Origin: Plasmodiophora brassicae
Lineage: Eukaryota > Endomyxa > Phytomyxea > Plasmodiophorida > Plasmodiophoridae
NCBI GenBank assembly: GCA_039704465.1
Contig: JASFAU010000005.1
Coordinates: forward strand, 496,001-560,000
DNA length: 64,000 nucleotides
Direction: 5' to 3'
The position numbers and the translations under genes were made by a program. This document shows, in pieces, positions 1-12,174 of the stretch; within the stretch, counting starts at the first letter, position 1; each line of letters begins with the position of its first letter. The notes beneath the pieces are model-generated. The model had not been told where the DNA came from. It saw nothing but the letters and a program-made list of their open reading frames with translations, and searched no databases.

Positions 1-1190
1 ACGTGTGGCGTTTGGCCGTTACTATTGTTGTGTGTCAACCCTCACTGGGCCGGTACCCTCCTCGAGCAGGATGATGAGCGACGGTAGGCCGGGACAGTGA
101 CGAAAATGAAAGGTACGGGCGTCTCTCTTCTTTCGATCTCGCGCTCAACACCTCTGCTGCAGCCATCCACCACGAGTGGATCATTGAAGGTCCTTCGTAT
201 TGCCTTGTTGTGTGCTGACGCGGGAAACCGGACCAGATATGTCAACCTCATTCGCTCCTTTCCGGCTCCGATTCCACGACCTGTTGCTACTTGTACGGAA
301 CCTGCAGTCCGCCTCCGAAAGACCCAGAGATCGTACCTGTCGCGCATGCGTCCGATCCAAACAAACCGCAAGTTGCGACAGTGCCGTCGTAGCCAGATGT
401 CACCGCGTCATGGTATGCCGACCTGATTACCTGCCGAGAGTCCAGCTGAGCGGTCAATTCCTTGACAGCTTCCACGCTGGTGTGTGCATATTGCTACGAG
501 GAACGGCGCTCCATGGCCAACCGGAAAGGTTGCCCAAAGCCACAGAACGGTCCGCCTTACGCTATCAATCTCCTCTGACGAAGACCCTGCCAGAACTGTT
601 GAAGGTCGAAACGCATTGTATTTTGATGCTATGGTGCTCAATGGTCGTTACGAATGCAGCCCCGTCCGATTTATCTTGAGAAATGCATGCTGAATGCTGG
701 CCCACATGACGGTTGTCCGTCTTCCGGGATGACGATGTCCTCTTCTTGGTCATGTCATTGCCGGTGACGCAACTTGTGCAGCGAACATCGATGGCATTGG
801 AGATGCCAGCATCCGATATCAAATGACAGAGACGGGACAATACTTGTCGGCGAGATTACATGTTCTACCGTACCTCCAACATACGGAGTCGTCCATAAGT
901 TCGAAGGCACGTCGTTCCAGCTGTCTGTCTCCGTCCGGTTCCGATCGTTGTCGTGAATCACGTTTCGCCTTCCGATGGGATACCTTCCGGGTGGTCGTGA
1001 CTCATGATCCGTAGAACGGCAGGGCCCTCCTCCGTAAAGCGGGCCTCATTCGAAATTCGCCAAACTCGATCGAACAGGCTTCCATCGCTGCCAAAGCCGA
1101 CCACCGACCACTCGCCCCAGCAGCGAGGACTAGCCCTGTTCATCGACCCCAAACCTGTCCCAACACCACCACCAACCCATCATCAAGGAA
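1..1190. other. No recognisable gene
   Basis: Open frames of up to 159 codons exist on both strands, but none has the codon pattern, motifs or splice structure of the neighbouring genes, and I recognise no family. The last 40 bases are CA-rich and lie directly before the start of the next gene, so they may be its 5' leader. A terminal exon of a gene lying outside the window cannot be excluded. Confidence 0.4.
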
Positions 1191-3218
1191 ATGCAGTTCC
1201 AGGACGATCGCAACGCCTGTGACGAATTCAACACGACATCCAATCCGTGCGCGTTCGACTTCGAGCTAACGCGCCCGACGCCCGACGACCGGTTCGTGTC
1301 GATCCCGCGACACTCGTCTGACTGGACCGACCTGCTGAAACGGCACCCGGACGCGTTCGTCGTTCGCGTCAAAGGCCTCGCTGATGGCGGTGCCGCTGAT
1401 CACTGCTCGCGATTCGAATCGGCCGCCCAGCAGACCGCACTGGCGACCGGGGCACTGAGCGCCGTCGGCAAGTTCGCCGAGTTCAGCGTCTCAGAAACGT
1501 CACCCATGCGCGCCTGCATCACCCTGCTCTTCCTGTATGGCAACCCGTCCATGCACGACCGCGCCGCCTTCAACAACGCGCTCGCCATGATGCTTGACAT
1601 GGAGAACGTCGACCCGTACATCACGTACGAGATGCTGGACAGCTTCCTGTGCCGTCGTGGGCTCGTGTCCGGCACGACGGAATCAAGCACTGCCCTCAAC
1701 CTGCTTCGGCAAAGCGTGCGCGGTCGACGACCAGTATCATCCCTGTTTCTGAAGCTGTCCACCGCGTACAGCGACGAGTGTCTGGAGTTGCTTCGCGACC
1801 TCCGGCACGTCGACAACGTCGCTGACCTGCTTGGGGCGCGATCCATCCACAAACTAGTCGTGTCGTGCGCCTCGAAGGCCGCAGCGGGGAGCGAGGCGCC
1901 GCTGGTGGTCGCCATGGAGATCCTGTCGCTTGGCGCCGAACCGAAAGACTGGGGGTACGTCGCCTTCAACACGCTGCTGCGAATGGCGACAGAACGGCAC
2001 CCTGATCGTCAGAAACGGATCGCGACCGTCTGCGACATCATCACGTCGTCGTCGCTGGACGCCCTCGACAAGCTGTCGCTTTACCTGATCTCTGAGCTCG
2101 GCGACCTGCAGCAAGTCGACGCCCGTGCCGAACGCATCCAGTCGATCCTGGCGTCCAAGGCGCCCGCGTCAGCGTCCGACCTCCAGTTCCTGTCCGAATT
2201 GATGGCGTGTGGGTCGCCGTCCGCTTGCCACCTGGCCGGGATCATCCTGAGGCGCTGCGCGGATCACGGCAAGAGCGAGCTCGGGTGGAACCTGGCGTCG
2301 TCCATCACGGCCGTCAACAAGCAGGTCCTGAGCGAAGCGGTCCATCTTTGCAGCAAGGCGTACTTCAGCGAGGGGAGCCACCGGATTCGCCAGATCTGGT
2401 TTGCTCGCGTTCGATACTGCATCGAGCGGCACTTGCTCTTCCTGAACCGGTACCCGTGCGGTCTGGCCCTGCATCTGGCATCGCACGCCCGCCAGTTCGA
2501 CTTGTGCTGGCGATGGTTCTCGACGATGAACGACGAGCTGGCGTTCCGCTTGACCGGGTACCACACGTCGGCCGTCCTGAAGGCGGCGTCGTACGCCGAC
2601 AACCTGGACGCGCACATGCCCAAGATCAAGCAGGCGTACCAGATGACGCCGGCCGCCGAGAAGACGACGTTCACGTTCGTCCCGATGGTCCGCATCTGGA
2701 GCCTGTCGTCCAGCGCGTCTCGTACTGTCGAGAAAGCGTTCTGGGACGACATCTCCCGCGATATCACGACCATGCTGAACGAGGGCGACGGGCGGCACGA
2801 TGCGAAGATGGTGAGCAAGTTGCGCCAGTGGCAGACGTCGTACTCGCGATGGACGGCGGCCAAGAAGGACACCAGACAGGAGAAGGCTGCAGATACCATC
2901 GTGATGCCGACGAACGCGAATGCGAGGAGCACGATGCGATACCCGGGCCCGCGTCATTGGTCGTCGACAGCAGCACCATTCATTAAGATGGCACCTTCGA
3001 AGACGGACGTCGTCGCATCCGTCGTCGACGACGTCCTGGCTACGGCCGACGACGTCGCCCCGCCCGCCGCCAAGGCGACCACCAGTTCGGCACCGTGGCG
3101 ACGCGTCACGAACGGGTCGACGCTGCCGCAGATGCCGCTGATCCTCGACAGCTGGACGCCGTCGATCTGGACCGACCGCACTCCCGCGGCCAACAGCGCC
3201 TGGCGACGCAACTGCTGA
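1191..3218 (+). CDS. PPR-like helical-repeat protein (hypothetical)
   Basis: A single 675-codon open frame without an obvious intron. The body (about residues 90-540) is a run of amphipathic helix pairs with spaced Leu/Ala/Cys, such as FNNALAMMLDMENVDPYITY and FSTMNDELAFRL, with the look of degenerate 35-residue pentatricopeptide-type repeats. PPR proteins usually bind organellar RNA, but no clean repeat code is visible and the first residues are acidic, unlike a mitochondrial presequence. The last 120 residues are Ala/Asp-rich (DVVASVVDDVLATADDVAPP) and probably disordered. The start ATG follows an in-frame-free CA-rich leader. The helical-repeat class is fairly safe; the PPR assignment and any organellar role are inference. 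Confidence 0.55.
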   Translation: MQFQDDRNACDEFNTTSNPCAFDFELTRPTPDDRFVSIPRHSSDWTDLLKRHPDAFVVRVKGLADGGAADHCSRFESAAQQTALATGALSAVGKFAEFSVSETSPMRACITLLFLYGNPSMHDRAAFNNALAMMLDMENVDPYITYEMLDSFLCRRGLVSGTTESSTALNLLRQSVRGRRPVSSLFLKLSTAYSDECLELLRDLRHVDNVADLLGARSIHKLVVSCASKAAAGSEAPLVVAMEILSLGAEPKDWGYVAFNTLLRMATERHPDRQKRIATVCDIITSSSLDALDKLSLYLISELGDLQQVDARAERIQSILASKAPASASDLQFLSELMACGSPSACHLAGIILRRCADHGKSELGWNLASSITAVNKQVLSEAVHLCSKAYFSEGSHRIRQIWFARVRYCIERHLLFLNRYPCGLALHLASHARQFDLCWRWFSTMNDELAFRLTGYHTSAVLKAASYADNLDAHMPKIKQAYQMTPAAEKTTFTFVPMVRIWSLSSSASRTVEKAFWDDISRDITTMLNEGDGRHDAKMVSKLRQWQTSYSRWTAAKKDTRQEKAADTIVMPTNANARSTMRYPGPRHWSSTAAPFIKMAPSKTDVVASVVDDVLATADDVAPPAAKATTSSAPWRRVTNGSTLPQMPLILDSWTPSIWTDRTPAANSAWRRNC

Positions 3219-3374
3219 ATTATACAAAGGACGCCCTGACTGTGCGAACTGCACGTCCGCTTGCTGTTGGACGAAAAAGGCCGGAATCGTTCCGTAGAAC
3301 GTTCGGTCGCAGAGGACAAATTCGTCCACCCGTTCGTCGACAAGCATCATTCAAAGGGGGTCGCGAACCGCACA

Positions 3375-4183
3375 ATGCATATAGCGATCTTTGGGGCGTC
3401 GCGGCCGATGGGCGCGCAGGCTGCTGCGCTGGCGTTGCAGCGTGGGCACACGGTGTCGGTGGTGTCGAGGTCGGGCGCGTCGGACCTCGCGGGGCGCGCT
3501 GGCGTGTCGATCGTCAAAGGCGACGCGACCGTCGAGGGCGATGTCCGCAGCGCTGTCGAGAAGGCCGACGCCGTGTTGAGCTTTCTCGGTGGTGGGATGA
3601 AGAACTCGAAAGATGCCCTGCCGGTAGGAATTCCGTGGTTCGTAAGGTCTTGCATATTACTGATTACGTGCAGAATGCGAGATTCGCGAAACTCATCACG
3701 AAAGCCTTGCGGGACGATATCCCGTTCGTTACTGTCAGCAATATCGGAGCATCGCCCGAATCCCTTGCCCACCAGTCGCCCCTGTATCGCTGGATTGCGG
3801 TACCCCTCTACATGTTCGTATATTTTCGCCGTTCTTGACCTGGCTCGTTATCTAATGGGGGGCACCTTCCAGGAAGCCCATCCTCGAAGACAAACGCGAA
3901 ATGGAAGCAACGCTGAAGTCGAGTTCGCTAAAGAAATGGGCCGCCCTTCGTTGCGGTGCGTTTGCTAGCTGCCACGTATTTGATTATCGCTAAAGCAAGT
4001 CCCCTAGCTCAGCTGACTGATGCTGAACCGGATGCGTCGAAGGTCGTCGTCAAAGTGGACGACACCATTTCGGTCGTCAGCAATCGCACGAAACGTGGCG
4101 ATGTCAGCATTGTCGCCCTTGACCTCGTCGAGGGAAAGCGCGACGACATGTGGGGTCAGACTCCCGCTGTCATCAGCCCGTAA
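3375..4183 (+). CDS. NAD(P)-binding Rossmann protein (atypical SDR / NmrA-like)
   Basis: The N-terminus MHIAIFGASRPMGAQAAALA is a GxxGxxG-type dinucleotide-binding loop (here GASRPMG), followed by a second strand ending in VVSRSG and by KADAVLSFLGGG, the pattern of atypical short-chain dehydrogenases of the NmrA/HSCARG type. I see four exons. Introns run at about 3626-3672 (GTAGG to GTGCAG), 3813-3870 (GTTCG to TTCCAG) and 3956-4011 (GTGCG to CCCTAG). Joining them gives PILEDKREMEATL, then WAALRCAQLTDAEPD, which matches the 'W.ilRp..LtDg' stretch of this family. The C-terminus RGDVSIVALDLVE is also typical. No classic YxxxK catalytic pair is seen, so it may be a redox sensor or a reductase acting on an unknown substrate. 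Confidence 0.72.
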
Positions 4184-4900
4184 CCGTATGGCGATAGTGA
4201 CACGAAGACCTGTCGAGTATTGAAGATTGAGACCCGTCCCAATTCCTGACACATCTCGTAAAACCATCGCACGGTCCATGGGAGCACCGCATTCGTACCG
4301 TCCAGCAAGGTCAATGAGAGTACTGATGCCGAAATCGTAAGGCCCGGTTTTCGTCGTAGCTCCTCAGTCTGGCAGATGAGCGGCTGCATAGAACCATGGA
4401 CGACTTCGTTGAGTTCAACTGATTGTGACAAGCGTCGATACCAGTTCTTGTCACTCTGATGGGGTCTCGGACACCCTGATCGCCACAGGTGCAGTTGTCC
4501 ATCATGGAACATTCAGAACTTCCCTCTTTCCGTGCATGCGACGATGCACGCGGGACATGGTTCAGAATACCTAGTGTAGGCCGTTAACAACGATATCAGC
4601 TGATTGCCGGGGCTCGCGTCGTTCCACCCCTGTCCCGCGCTCGGGTACCATTGAGTTCGGCACCCGCTACGGGGATTGGTTGCCTTGAGGAGTAATCCAG
4701 AACTGGGACAGCGTCGCATGCGAGGACCCATCTGGGGCATTGCGACCCTCTCTGTTCGTAAGGGAAGCAGGACAGTGCCCTAGAGTATAGTAATGTAGCC
4801 CAACACAAGATCATACGGAAGGTCCATCGAAAGGTATCACGTCCGGGAATGAATCCGATCGCTCTACATAGGAGGCAACGGTGTTTCTGTATTATTCAGG
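4184..4900. other. Intergenic, one unrecognised ORF
   Basis: Between the Rossmann gene and the 3' end of the MFS gene. A minus-strand open frame at 4156-4512 (118 codons, overlapping the Rossmann 3' end) has a protein-like stretch with LTISASVLSLTLLDGTNAVL, but I find no partner exon or family for it. Nothing else is recognised. Confidence 0.3.
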
Positions 4901-6801
4901 TCAGGCTGAGGTCGTCGACCGTGTTACCTTCGTTCTTGGTATGCTACCGGAACGCTCACCGTCATCGAGTAGGCCGTGACCTGACGAGTCCAGGGCTTCC
5001 GGCAATGTCGCCAATTCCGAAGGCAAAGCCTTGTTGGCTGTCTCGTTCGGCAAATGCATCGACACGTATGATGCGATTGCTGCTGTCGTGGCGAACGCCA
5101 TCAGCGCTAGTGATACAGACGCGTCTTCCGACAGGAAGCTCGTCGAGATCCCCGCCATTCTTGCAACACACGATGCGACACCGAACCCAGTGCTTCGCAA
5201 TGAGGTCGGGTAACTTTCGGCGGTGACGACGTACAACGAAATGAACGCAGCTGATACGCCACCGCGTGCCATGAACACGATGGCCACTGGGGAAACACTT
5301 CCGTTAGTGCCCTAATATACGCCATGGCACAAGCGTTGGGATAACCGTCAAGAGTAGAGCGCAGTTGCAAAGTTAGCACCAGGCAGGCGACAGCACAGAC
5401 GGCGTACAGGGTGGCAAGCGTCCTCCGCCTTCCCCAGACATCAATCACTGTGTACGGTACGAGAAGAGCGGGGAACTCGGCCAAGCTCGCGATCAGCAGC
5501 GAGATGTAGTAGTCCTGGGGCGTGTCGTTCGTGAAGAATCGTGGGGACAGGAAAATGACTCCGTAATAGAGAAGGCTCGAACTGAACCACAGCGCCCAGA
5601 GTCGCGATGTCGTCGGCCACAGGGCCGCGCTGTACAGCACCTTCCTCATGACAACGTCAGATCAGGTTCAGCAGCCGGTCGGCGGCACTGTACGAACCGA
5701 GACTTTCTCACTAATGGTTGTGTGGTGGGAATGAGGGACAGGCGCTAACGTCCAGGATTGCAAGTGCAGCGAGGAGCCGTTGACACGGGAGACGCGCGAG
5801 ATGAGGTCACGAGCATCGGTGAGACGACCTTGAACGGCAAGGTACCTTGGCGATTCGGGCATCCATGCCGACAATGCAAGCACGACGATGCCAGGCACGG
5901 CCGATACAATCAAAAGCGTCCGCCACCCATAGTGGGGGAGGATATTCCACGCCAGGACGACCTCCAGGACTGCACCACAGCTACGGCCACGATCACATCC
6001 TTTCCTCACCTCTTCAGCATAGCGATGTAGGTGCCTACCTCCAGAACGCCTTCCCAACGTCGCGTCAGACCCATTTTCAGCAATTCGAAAGCAAATCAGT
6101 TACTTGGTTTAAAAGGAGCATCTTGCCCCGGTTCTCGGATGGCAGGAATTCTGCCAGCCTGCTCTGTTAGTTGCAAGCTGCCCATGGACCTGAAGCTAGC
6201 GCACCTGTGAATAGCGTGAACGACGTGTGCCCACCGCCGAGACCAACTCCAACGAAGAACCTCCATACGCAGAGCATTGTGATCGACGGTGCCGTTGCGC
6301 TCAACAGTCCTGGGAAGTTGGGATTGGACAGTAAACGGGCCCGAATAAGAACCATCCAATACCGAAGACGGTGGTCATGCTGGCGGTGATCACGAACCCG
6401 TACCAGCGCCCGAACTTGTCGCTGATCAGGCCCGACATGAGGGACCCAATGAATACGCCCAGGAAGACCACGGCGCCGAGCAGACCTTCCATTCCAATAA
6501 GCTCACGCGCGCGTTGCAATGTCAGTTTCATCGTACCGTCGACGCCCTTCTCCAGGTTCCATTCGCTTTTGATGTCCTGGAGTAGGAACGAAAGCAGCAG
6601 GGCCTCCATCGCATCGCCGGCGGAGCAGACACCACAGATGGCCATGATTCGTTTCTGGAAGGCGCCCATGCCGGCCCGGTCCAGCGCCTCCGTCATTGTC
6701 AGCACAACCTCGCCGCTCGTCGACATGCCGATATCCAGGTCCTCCTTTGACGCTGTCGCCCCTACCCCCTTCTTCGTCATCATCCCCTGATAGGTAGCCA
6801 T
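4901..6801 (-). CDS. SVOP/SV2-like major facilitator transporter
   Basis: A 12-helix MFS transporter of the sugar/organic-cation branch, closest by eye to SVOP (synaptic vesicle 2-related protein). The N-terminus TEALDRAGMGAFQKRIMAI, followed by GDAMEALLLSFLLQDIKSEW, is the family signature before helix 1. SDKFGRW after helix 2, CVWRFFVGVGLGGGHT, GWRTLLIVSAVPG with WMPESPRYL, DVWGRRRT and SYPTSLRSTGFG mark the standard MFS loops. Several introns interrupt the frame (for example about 6300-6340, then breaks near 6060, 5700 and 5300). The start at 6801 is preferred, with 6783 as an alternative; upstream in-frame codons do not look coding. It should lie in the plasma or an endomembrane; the substrate cannot be inferred. 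It is divergent from the MMPL gene. Confidence 0.82.
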
Positions 6802-7181
6802 CTGATTGTGACTGGCGGCTGGGCTGCACGTCCTCCCGCTTCCCATCACGTTTGGTATCTTGATAGGTACCAGACGGAGCAGTTGTTCATTCATTGGTCT
6901 GGTTCGCGATTGTTCCCATCTTAGCGCTGTGCTATTGTGTCTGTCGCGCATTTTGTTTGCGTTTCTAACAATAGCGGCAAATAATTCAACGTCGGGGTCA
7001 TGCCGCAGGTTGTTGCGCAGGGCGAAACTGCGGGTCGCCAAGAAAGGCGCCCGACAACACACTTTGTCCGGCACGGACCCCGGGGAAGGGTCGAGGGCAC
7101 AACCGTGTACCTACACCACCTACCTACACGCGACCGCCTTTGAAACGTCCGCCCGTCGTACGGTCCTGGGTTGAGGCGCAC
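6802..7181. promoter_or_regulatory. Shared divergent upstream region of the two transporter genes
   Basis: A 380-bp gap between the starts of the MFS gene (minus) and the MMPL gene (plus). It must hold both promoters if the start codons are right. No TATA-like or other defined motif stands out. Confidence 0.35.
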
Positions 7182-9994
7182 ATGGATGCTGCGCTGTCCA
7201 GATGGGGAACTCTGATCACGAGCAGCCGCGGGCGGCTTCTGGTGCCGATTGCATGCGCCATCGTCGTTGTTGTCTGTACGGTCAGCGTTGCCGTTGATGG
7301 CGCACAGCGTGTTCTCATAACGTGTATAGCGGCGTACTGGGCGGCACGCTTACCGGATTCCACAGAAGGTAATCATAGAACATGACGTGGCAGGATTGAT
7401 TACCGGATCTGACCACGATGGTAGTGACGTTTGAACCGCCTCCGCAATCGCCGTCGGCAGAAGCGGAACAGGTCATCGCAGAGGCGTTCCCTTCCCTCGA
7501 TCGTCAAATGGTTCTCGTCGTACTTGCTACATCTCAGACGCCTGGAGTTACCGATCTGCAACCTGTGCAACAATTCCATGACCGTCTGGACGCGCTGGTC
7601 GTGTCCATGCCAGGCGTTCGGCTGACGGATTACTTTTCGATGTCCGCCAAGAGGCTTCCCCAATTGGCTAGCCGGATGGTTACCGATGACGGTCGCTCGA
7701 CAATCTTCCTTGTGACCTATCGGGGGGAACCTAAACGGCATCTCGTCACTCGACGCGTACAGGCTCTGGTTGCAACGGCCTCGTCCCCGGTGGTCTCCTT
7801 CGGGTTAACTGGCGTCGATCCTCTCATCCAGTCAATTGTCGCCGACGCGACCGACGACCTTCTTCGGACAGACAGTGTGTCTCTTCCGATTGCACTCGTC
7901 CTGATGGCGTTTCTTATAGGCAGCGTACTGTTGCTGGCTCTACCGCTGATGTCGCTCGTGACAACGTTGTGCGTGTCGTTCTCCATCCTCTACGCCTTGA
8001 CACACGTCACCGCCATCAGCTCCATCGTGCCACCTATCTCAATGTCCCTGATTGTCGCTCTATCCATCGACTATTCGCTGTTCCTCCTCGTGCGGTTCAA
8101 GGAAGAGATCTCAGAAGGAAAGACATCACGTTCCGCAGCGTGTATATCACTGAGAACAGCCGGGCGCGCGATCGTTACTTCTGGATTGACGCTCGCAGCG
8201 TCCTTCGGGTCACTTTGCCTGTTCCGAGCGGAGCTGTTACGCTCGCTTGGGCTAAGCGCAGCCGTTGTCGTGGTCTGTACAGTCTTAGTCAACCTGACGC
8301 TGACGCCTGCTCTGCTCGCCTTAATCTGGCCGACCGTCGACCACGCTTCATGCGCCTGGAGCATGTTCAGACGTCCAGCGTCCAACAACGACACTGGCAG
8401 GATCTGGACGCGAATTGCAAAGATGACAACGTCATCGAAGCTGTTAGCGCTGTTGAGCAGCACTGTTGTTCTCGTCGTCACGATTCCCGTTGCCGTCCGA
8501 TCTTCCCAGGTTGTCACGACGATCGATGCCTCGCAAATGTACCCGCGAGGCACGCCCGCATACAACACGCTCCAAGATCTCGGTACGCGATTCGGTGCAG
8601 GAGCCATTTCCCCATACCGCATCGTCCAAACAGTGCCGCCGGGCGCCTCCATCTTCGGCGAAACGTGGTGGACAGAAGCGCAGAACCTCGTTCAGTCGAT
8701 TGCGTTTCATCAAATCTGCGACTCCAAAGGTCAGGGCTCGATGGTCAGCCCTGGTCATTCGCCACTGAATGGTCTCTGATTAGACATTGGCGCTGTGAGC
8801 GTTGTCCCGTCATTCGGCAACATATCGTCTGAGCTAGCGCAAACCATAATTGCTCATCCAGACCTATTGCCTGGGGATCTTGGGCGCTCATACGCGTACG
8901 TCTTCAACGAGCTCGTGAACGAGAAGCGAACTGCTACGATAATCGAGCTACAGATCGCATTTGATCCTCTTGGCGATCGTGCGGCATCCTTGATCGCCGA
9001 TGTACGATCGTTGCTGGTTGCCTACGAGAAACGCGGAAATGCTCGATACTACCTGACTGGCGGAGCCGTTCCCATTCTCGACACCATCGACGACGTGTTC
9101 AGGTTCGCTACATGCGCGCCATGGGGACGACCGTTGTGCCTAAACGCTATGTCGTACAGCCACGTTCCCCATGCTGCGGTTTTCGTGGCCCTTCTCATTG
9201 TCGTGTTCCTGACGGTGGAGTTCCGGTCGGTCTTCGTGTCGGTTCGCGCGTCTGCTGGCATCGTCCTGTCCTTGTGCTGGGTGTTTGGCGTCGCAGTGGC
9301 TGTGATACAGTCCGGGTGGCTGGAGGCCCACTTTGAAGCCTATCGGGGAATCCGAGCGCTGTTCTGGTACCCAACGTTCACATTGTCGTTTCGCGCAAAG
9401 GTGCCGAATGAAACGTCGCTCAGGCTGACTCCGGTTCTCGTGGCGCCCGTCGTCGCCGGACTGGGCCTCGACTATGACATATTCCTGATGGAACGAATCG
9501 CCGAATATCGGGACCGCGGTCGTTCACATGCGGAATCGATTCGTCTTGCTGTTCTGAAAACAGGTTGGCAGAGGAACACGCCCTCAATGTATTGCGATCG
9601 TAACGTCGTGGTGAACGTGCCAATAGGAAGTGTCATCTCTGGAGCCGGCCTGATCATGGCGGCCGCATTCTGCGGCCTGATGGCGTCCCGCATCGTGTCA
9701 GTGGCACAGATCGGGTTCATGCTAACCTGCGCGGTACGCCAACCCATCGTACATACGCCGCCGAGATTCGCGTCTCACCGCTGCGCCCAGGTTCTCGTCG
9801 ACACCTTTGTCATCCGGGCATTCCTTGTCCCGTCCCTAATGTCCGTCCGCGTCGAGCACCCGATCACCGGCCGCCGTCTAATCACGATCCGCACAGGTTC
9901 CTCGCTGGCCAGGACATCGCCTGGTTTCCGTCAACAGTTCGCTGCTCGTCCAAGGCCGCACTGGCAATCGACGACGACCTCTACACGCCGTTGA
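7182..9994 (+). CDS. MMPL/patched-type RND transporter
   Basis: A two-half RND-superfamily membrane protein. The first ATG gives a short cytosolic lead and helix 1 (LLVPIACAIVVVVCTVSVAV). A first extracytosolic domain (VVTFEPPPQSPSAEAEQ onward) is followed by a helix block with SIDYSLFLLVRFKEE. A second domain (DASQMYPRGTPAYNTLQDLG) is followed by a block with GLGLDYDIFLMERIAEYRDRG. The paired Asp-Tyr residues in helices 4 and 10 are the proton-relay signature of MmpL proteins. Introns are evident near 7320-7410, 8740-8795, 9105-9160, 9360-9430, 9560-9620 and 9740-9790, where the frame shifts. Proteins of this type move lipids or other hydrophobic molecules in bacteria and are patchily distributed in protists and early fungi. 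The 3' end is uncertain. Confidence 0.8.
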
Positions 9995-10139
9995 CGGCCG
10001 GTGCTTAACGTCGCGCGTGCATTGCCCCACACAGAACACACGTCATAACATACTGCTATCTCACCGGCTATAAACTAAACTCGGCACGTCGACCCCGACC
10101 GTTGCGGCGCCTCGCGGAACTCCGAACGACGACGTCGCG

Positions 10140-10974
10140 ATGCACCCGGACCGGCAGCGCCTAATAGCGTCGGCGCCGGCCTCTATCCCACACGACGAAC
10201 TGCCCGCCGTGTCGTCGATCGTACGCGGCCGGGTCGTGTCGATCAAGCAGTTCGGGGCGTTCGTTGGACTCGAAGGTCGTCACGGGCTGCAGGGCCTGGT
10301 GCACATCTCGGAATTGTCGCGGTCGCGCGTCGAATCCGTCAGCGACGTCGTCGAGGTCGGCGATTCCGTCTTCGTGAAAGTGCTGGAAGTGCGACCGGGG
10401 GCGCCACCGAAGCTGTCGCTGTCGATGAAGTATTGCGACCAAGGCACAGGAGCGGATCTGGATGCCAACGCGGTCGACTGGAGCGTGAAACGCGACCGCC
10501 AGAAACCGTTCGCGGGTCATGAACCCCAGCCGTTGACTCTCGATGCTGTCCTCCACACAACCTGTGCAAGGTGGCCGAATGGGTTTCGCTTCGTACGTAT
10601 TCGGTGTCGTCGATGCTGAAAGTTCGATCCACATAGGTGCGGCGTGAACGGTCACACCAAACAAGAATGCTATGCACCGCAAGACGGGGTACGATACGAA
10701 CTTCTGCCTGAGGTATAACGACGCCGCGCGCCTTGCCGTGTTTAATCTGATGGGCCGCCTTGGGCAGGTCGATGAATTCGAGTACGCGGCGGCGAGCAAC
10801 GGGGCAGGGAAAGACGAGAAGCGGCGTCACGACCATCGCCACAAAACGCGTCGGCGTGAACCATCGAAACCCGATAAGCACAAGGTTGACAAGAAAAGGA
10901 AGCATCGGCACCGTTCGAGATCGCCCAAGAGGTCGAAGTCGAGCAGGAGGAGTCGATCTCGGGAGCGGGCGTGA
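10140..10974 (+). CDS. ZCCHC17/pNO40-like S1 and zinc-knuckle RNA-binding protein
   Basis: Residues about 20-100 are an S1 RNA-binding domain (VRGRVVSIKQFGAFVGLEG, then GLVHISELSRSRV and VFVKVLEV, ending KLSLSMKYCDQGTG). Splicing out 10569-10635 (GTGGC to CACATAG) joins TTCAR to CGVNGHTKQEC, restoring a perfect CX2CX4HX4C zinc knuckle that no single frame shows. A second intron, about 10719-10769 (GTATAACG to GGGCAG), leads into a Lys/Arg/Ser-rich tail ending SRRSRSRERA. S1, then CCHC, then a basic tail is the ZCCHC17 architecture, a nucleolar protein linked to ribosome biogenesis and splicing. The tail suggests nuclear or nucleolar location. Confidence 0.85.
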
Positions 10975-12174
10975 ACGCAGTGATGAGTTCCGTCTGCGCC
11001 TGACGCCGTGTCACGAGTGATAAAGGCGCTCTCAGCATGGTGAAAGCAATACGTTGTGCAGGCGTCGGTACACGCACAACCAGCCCGTCCGACCACATCG
11101 TCACCAGTATCTACTTGACCGACCTCGGTTACTATCGCGCACCAGTCGACCGGCCCCGATGGGACGACAAGGCAAGATTCGTCATCCACATGGATTGAGA
11201 CCGCGGTCCGCTCTTCATGCGCGACAACGTCTTCAGGAACCTGATCTGAACGACCGTGACGAGCTTGCAGGCGTCAGCAGCGACAACTAGTGCGACACCG
11301 TTGTATAGCAGACCGAAGAGTCGTCCAGCGCTGCGACCAATAAAGTACGGACCATGCCTTCCGAACGACTGGATCGATGTCCTGCTCGAAACGGACACGG
11401 TCGACAAGGGGACCCGTCCCAAGCATCCGTCTGGAGACAGAGAGAGAACGGTCTGGGGTGGAGCGGATAAAGCGGTCGAGCGCATCTGTTGGGGCATATC
11501 AGCACCGCTTCGGCGTCAAACAGGAGCCGGTACTCCGGACGACGAGTGATGGCGTCCAACTCCCAATTCTGTAGCCGGGCCGGGCGATGTTGGATCATTA
11601 AAGTCGTTGCCTGCCATCCAACGAACCTGTCGTCGATTACCGTTGTGGGTGGACATGAAATGTTCGACATTGAGGCCATGGATACCCAGTCGCAAAGTTC
11701 GTCTTCGGTCGCATCCTCGCCATCGCCGACCCTGGCTGTGTTGACGTGTGCACTGCCAACGGGCCAAGCAGGGGGTAGAGTCCCCACACGACGCCATCTA
11801 GACGTCGGCACTGCGCTTGCTCTGGAGGTTTGCTTGGGCTCCCATACCGGGCCTGCATACGCGATTGAACGAATGGGTCCTCCGTCGTCCCGTTGCCCAG
11901 CGAATGATCCAGGTTCGCCTGCGACGACGTCTTGCGATCAGCGCCGACCGCGTCCGTGTCTGCGTCCCGCGTGATCGTCACGAAGCGATAGACGAACGAG
12001 AGTGGTGGGGATGGCGGCAGCAACAATCTGTCTCGACAGCTGGCCATGTGCGCCGCCGATAGGCCCTGCCGGTGCAACGTTGGCGAGTCAGCCGACCATG
12101 AACCGGGCCTGCGACCGCCAATCGCTCATCGACTCGTTGGCGAATACCTAACCGGTCGACGCTGACGCTGCCGA
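10975..12174. other. Unassigned region left of the palindrome
   Basis: Both strands carry exon-like stretches but no family is recognised. On plus, 11038-11199 encodes a 53-residue frame ending RWDDKARFVIHMD, and 11817-12062 contains RLNEWVLRRPVAQRMIQVRL. On minus, the sequence around 11300-11490 reads without stops (DRVRFEQDIDPVVRKAWSVL). I cannot decide which strand is coding. A short multi-exon orphan gene is possible. Confidence 0.3.

Noticed and set aside
2169..3350. 393-codon minus-strand frame opposite the PPR-like gene
   Set aside because: Arg/Gln-rich shadow of a GC-rich coding strand with no family features; the plus frame has ordinary protein composition.
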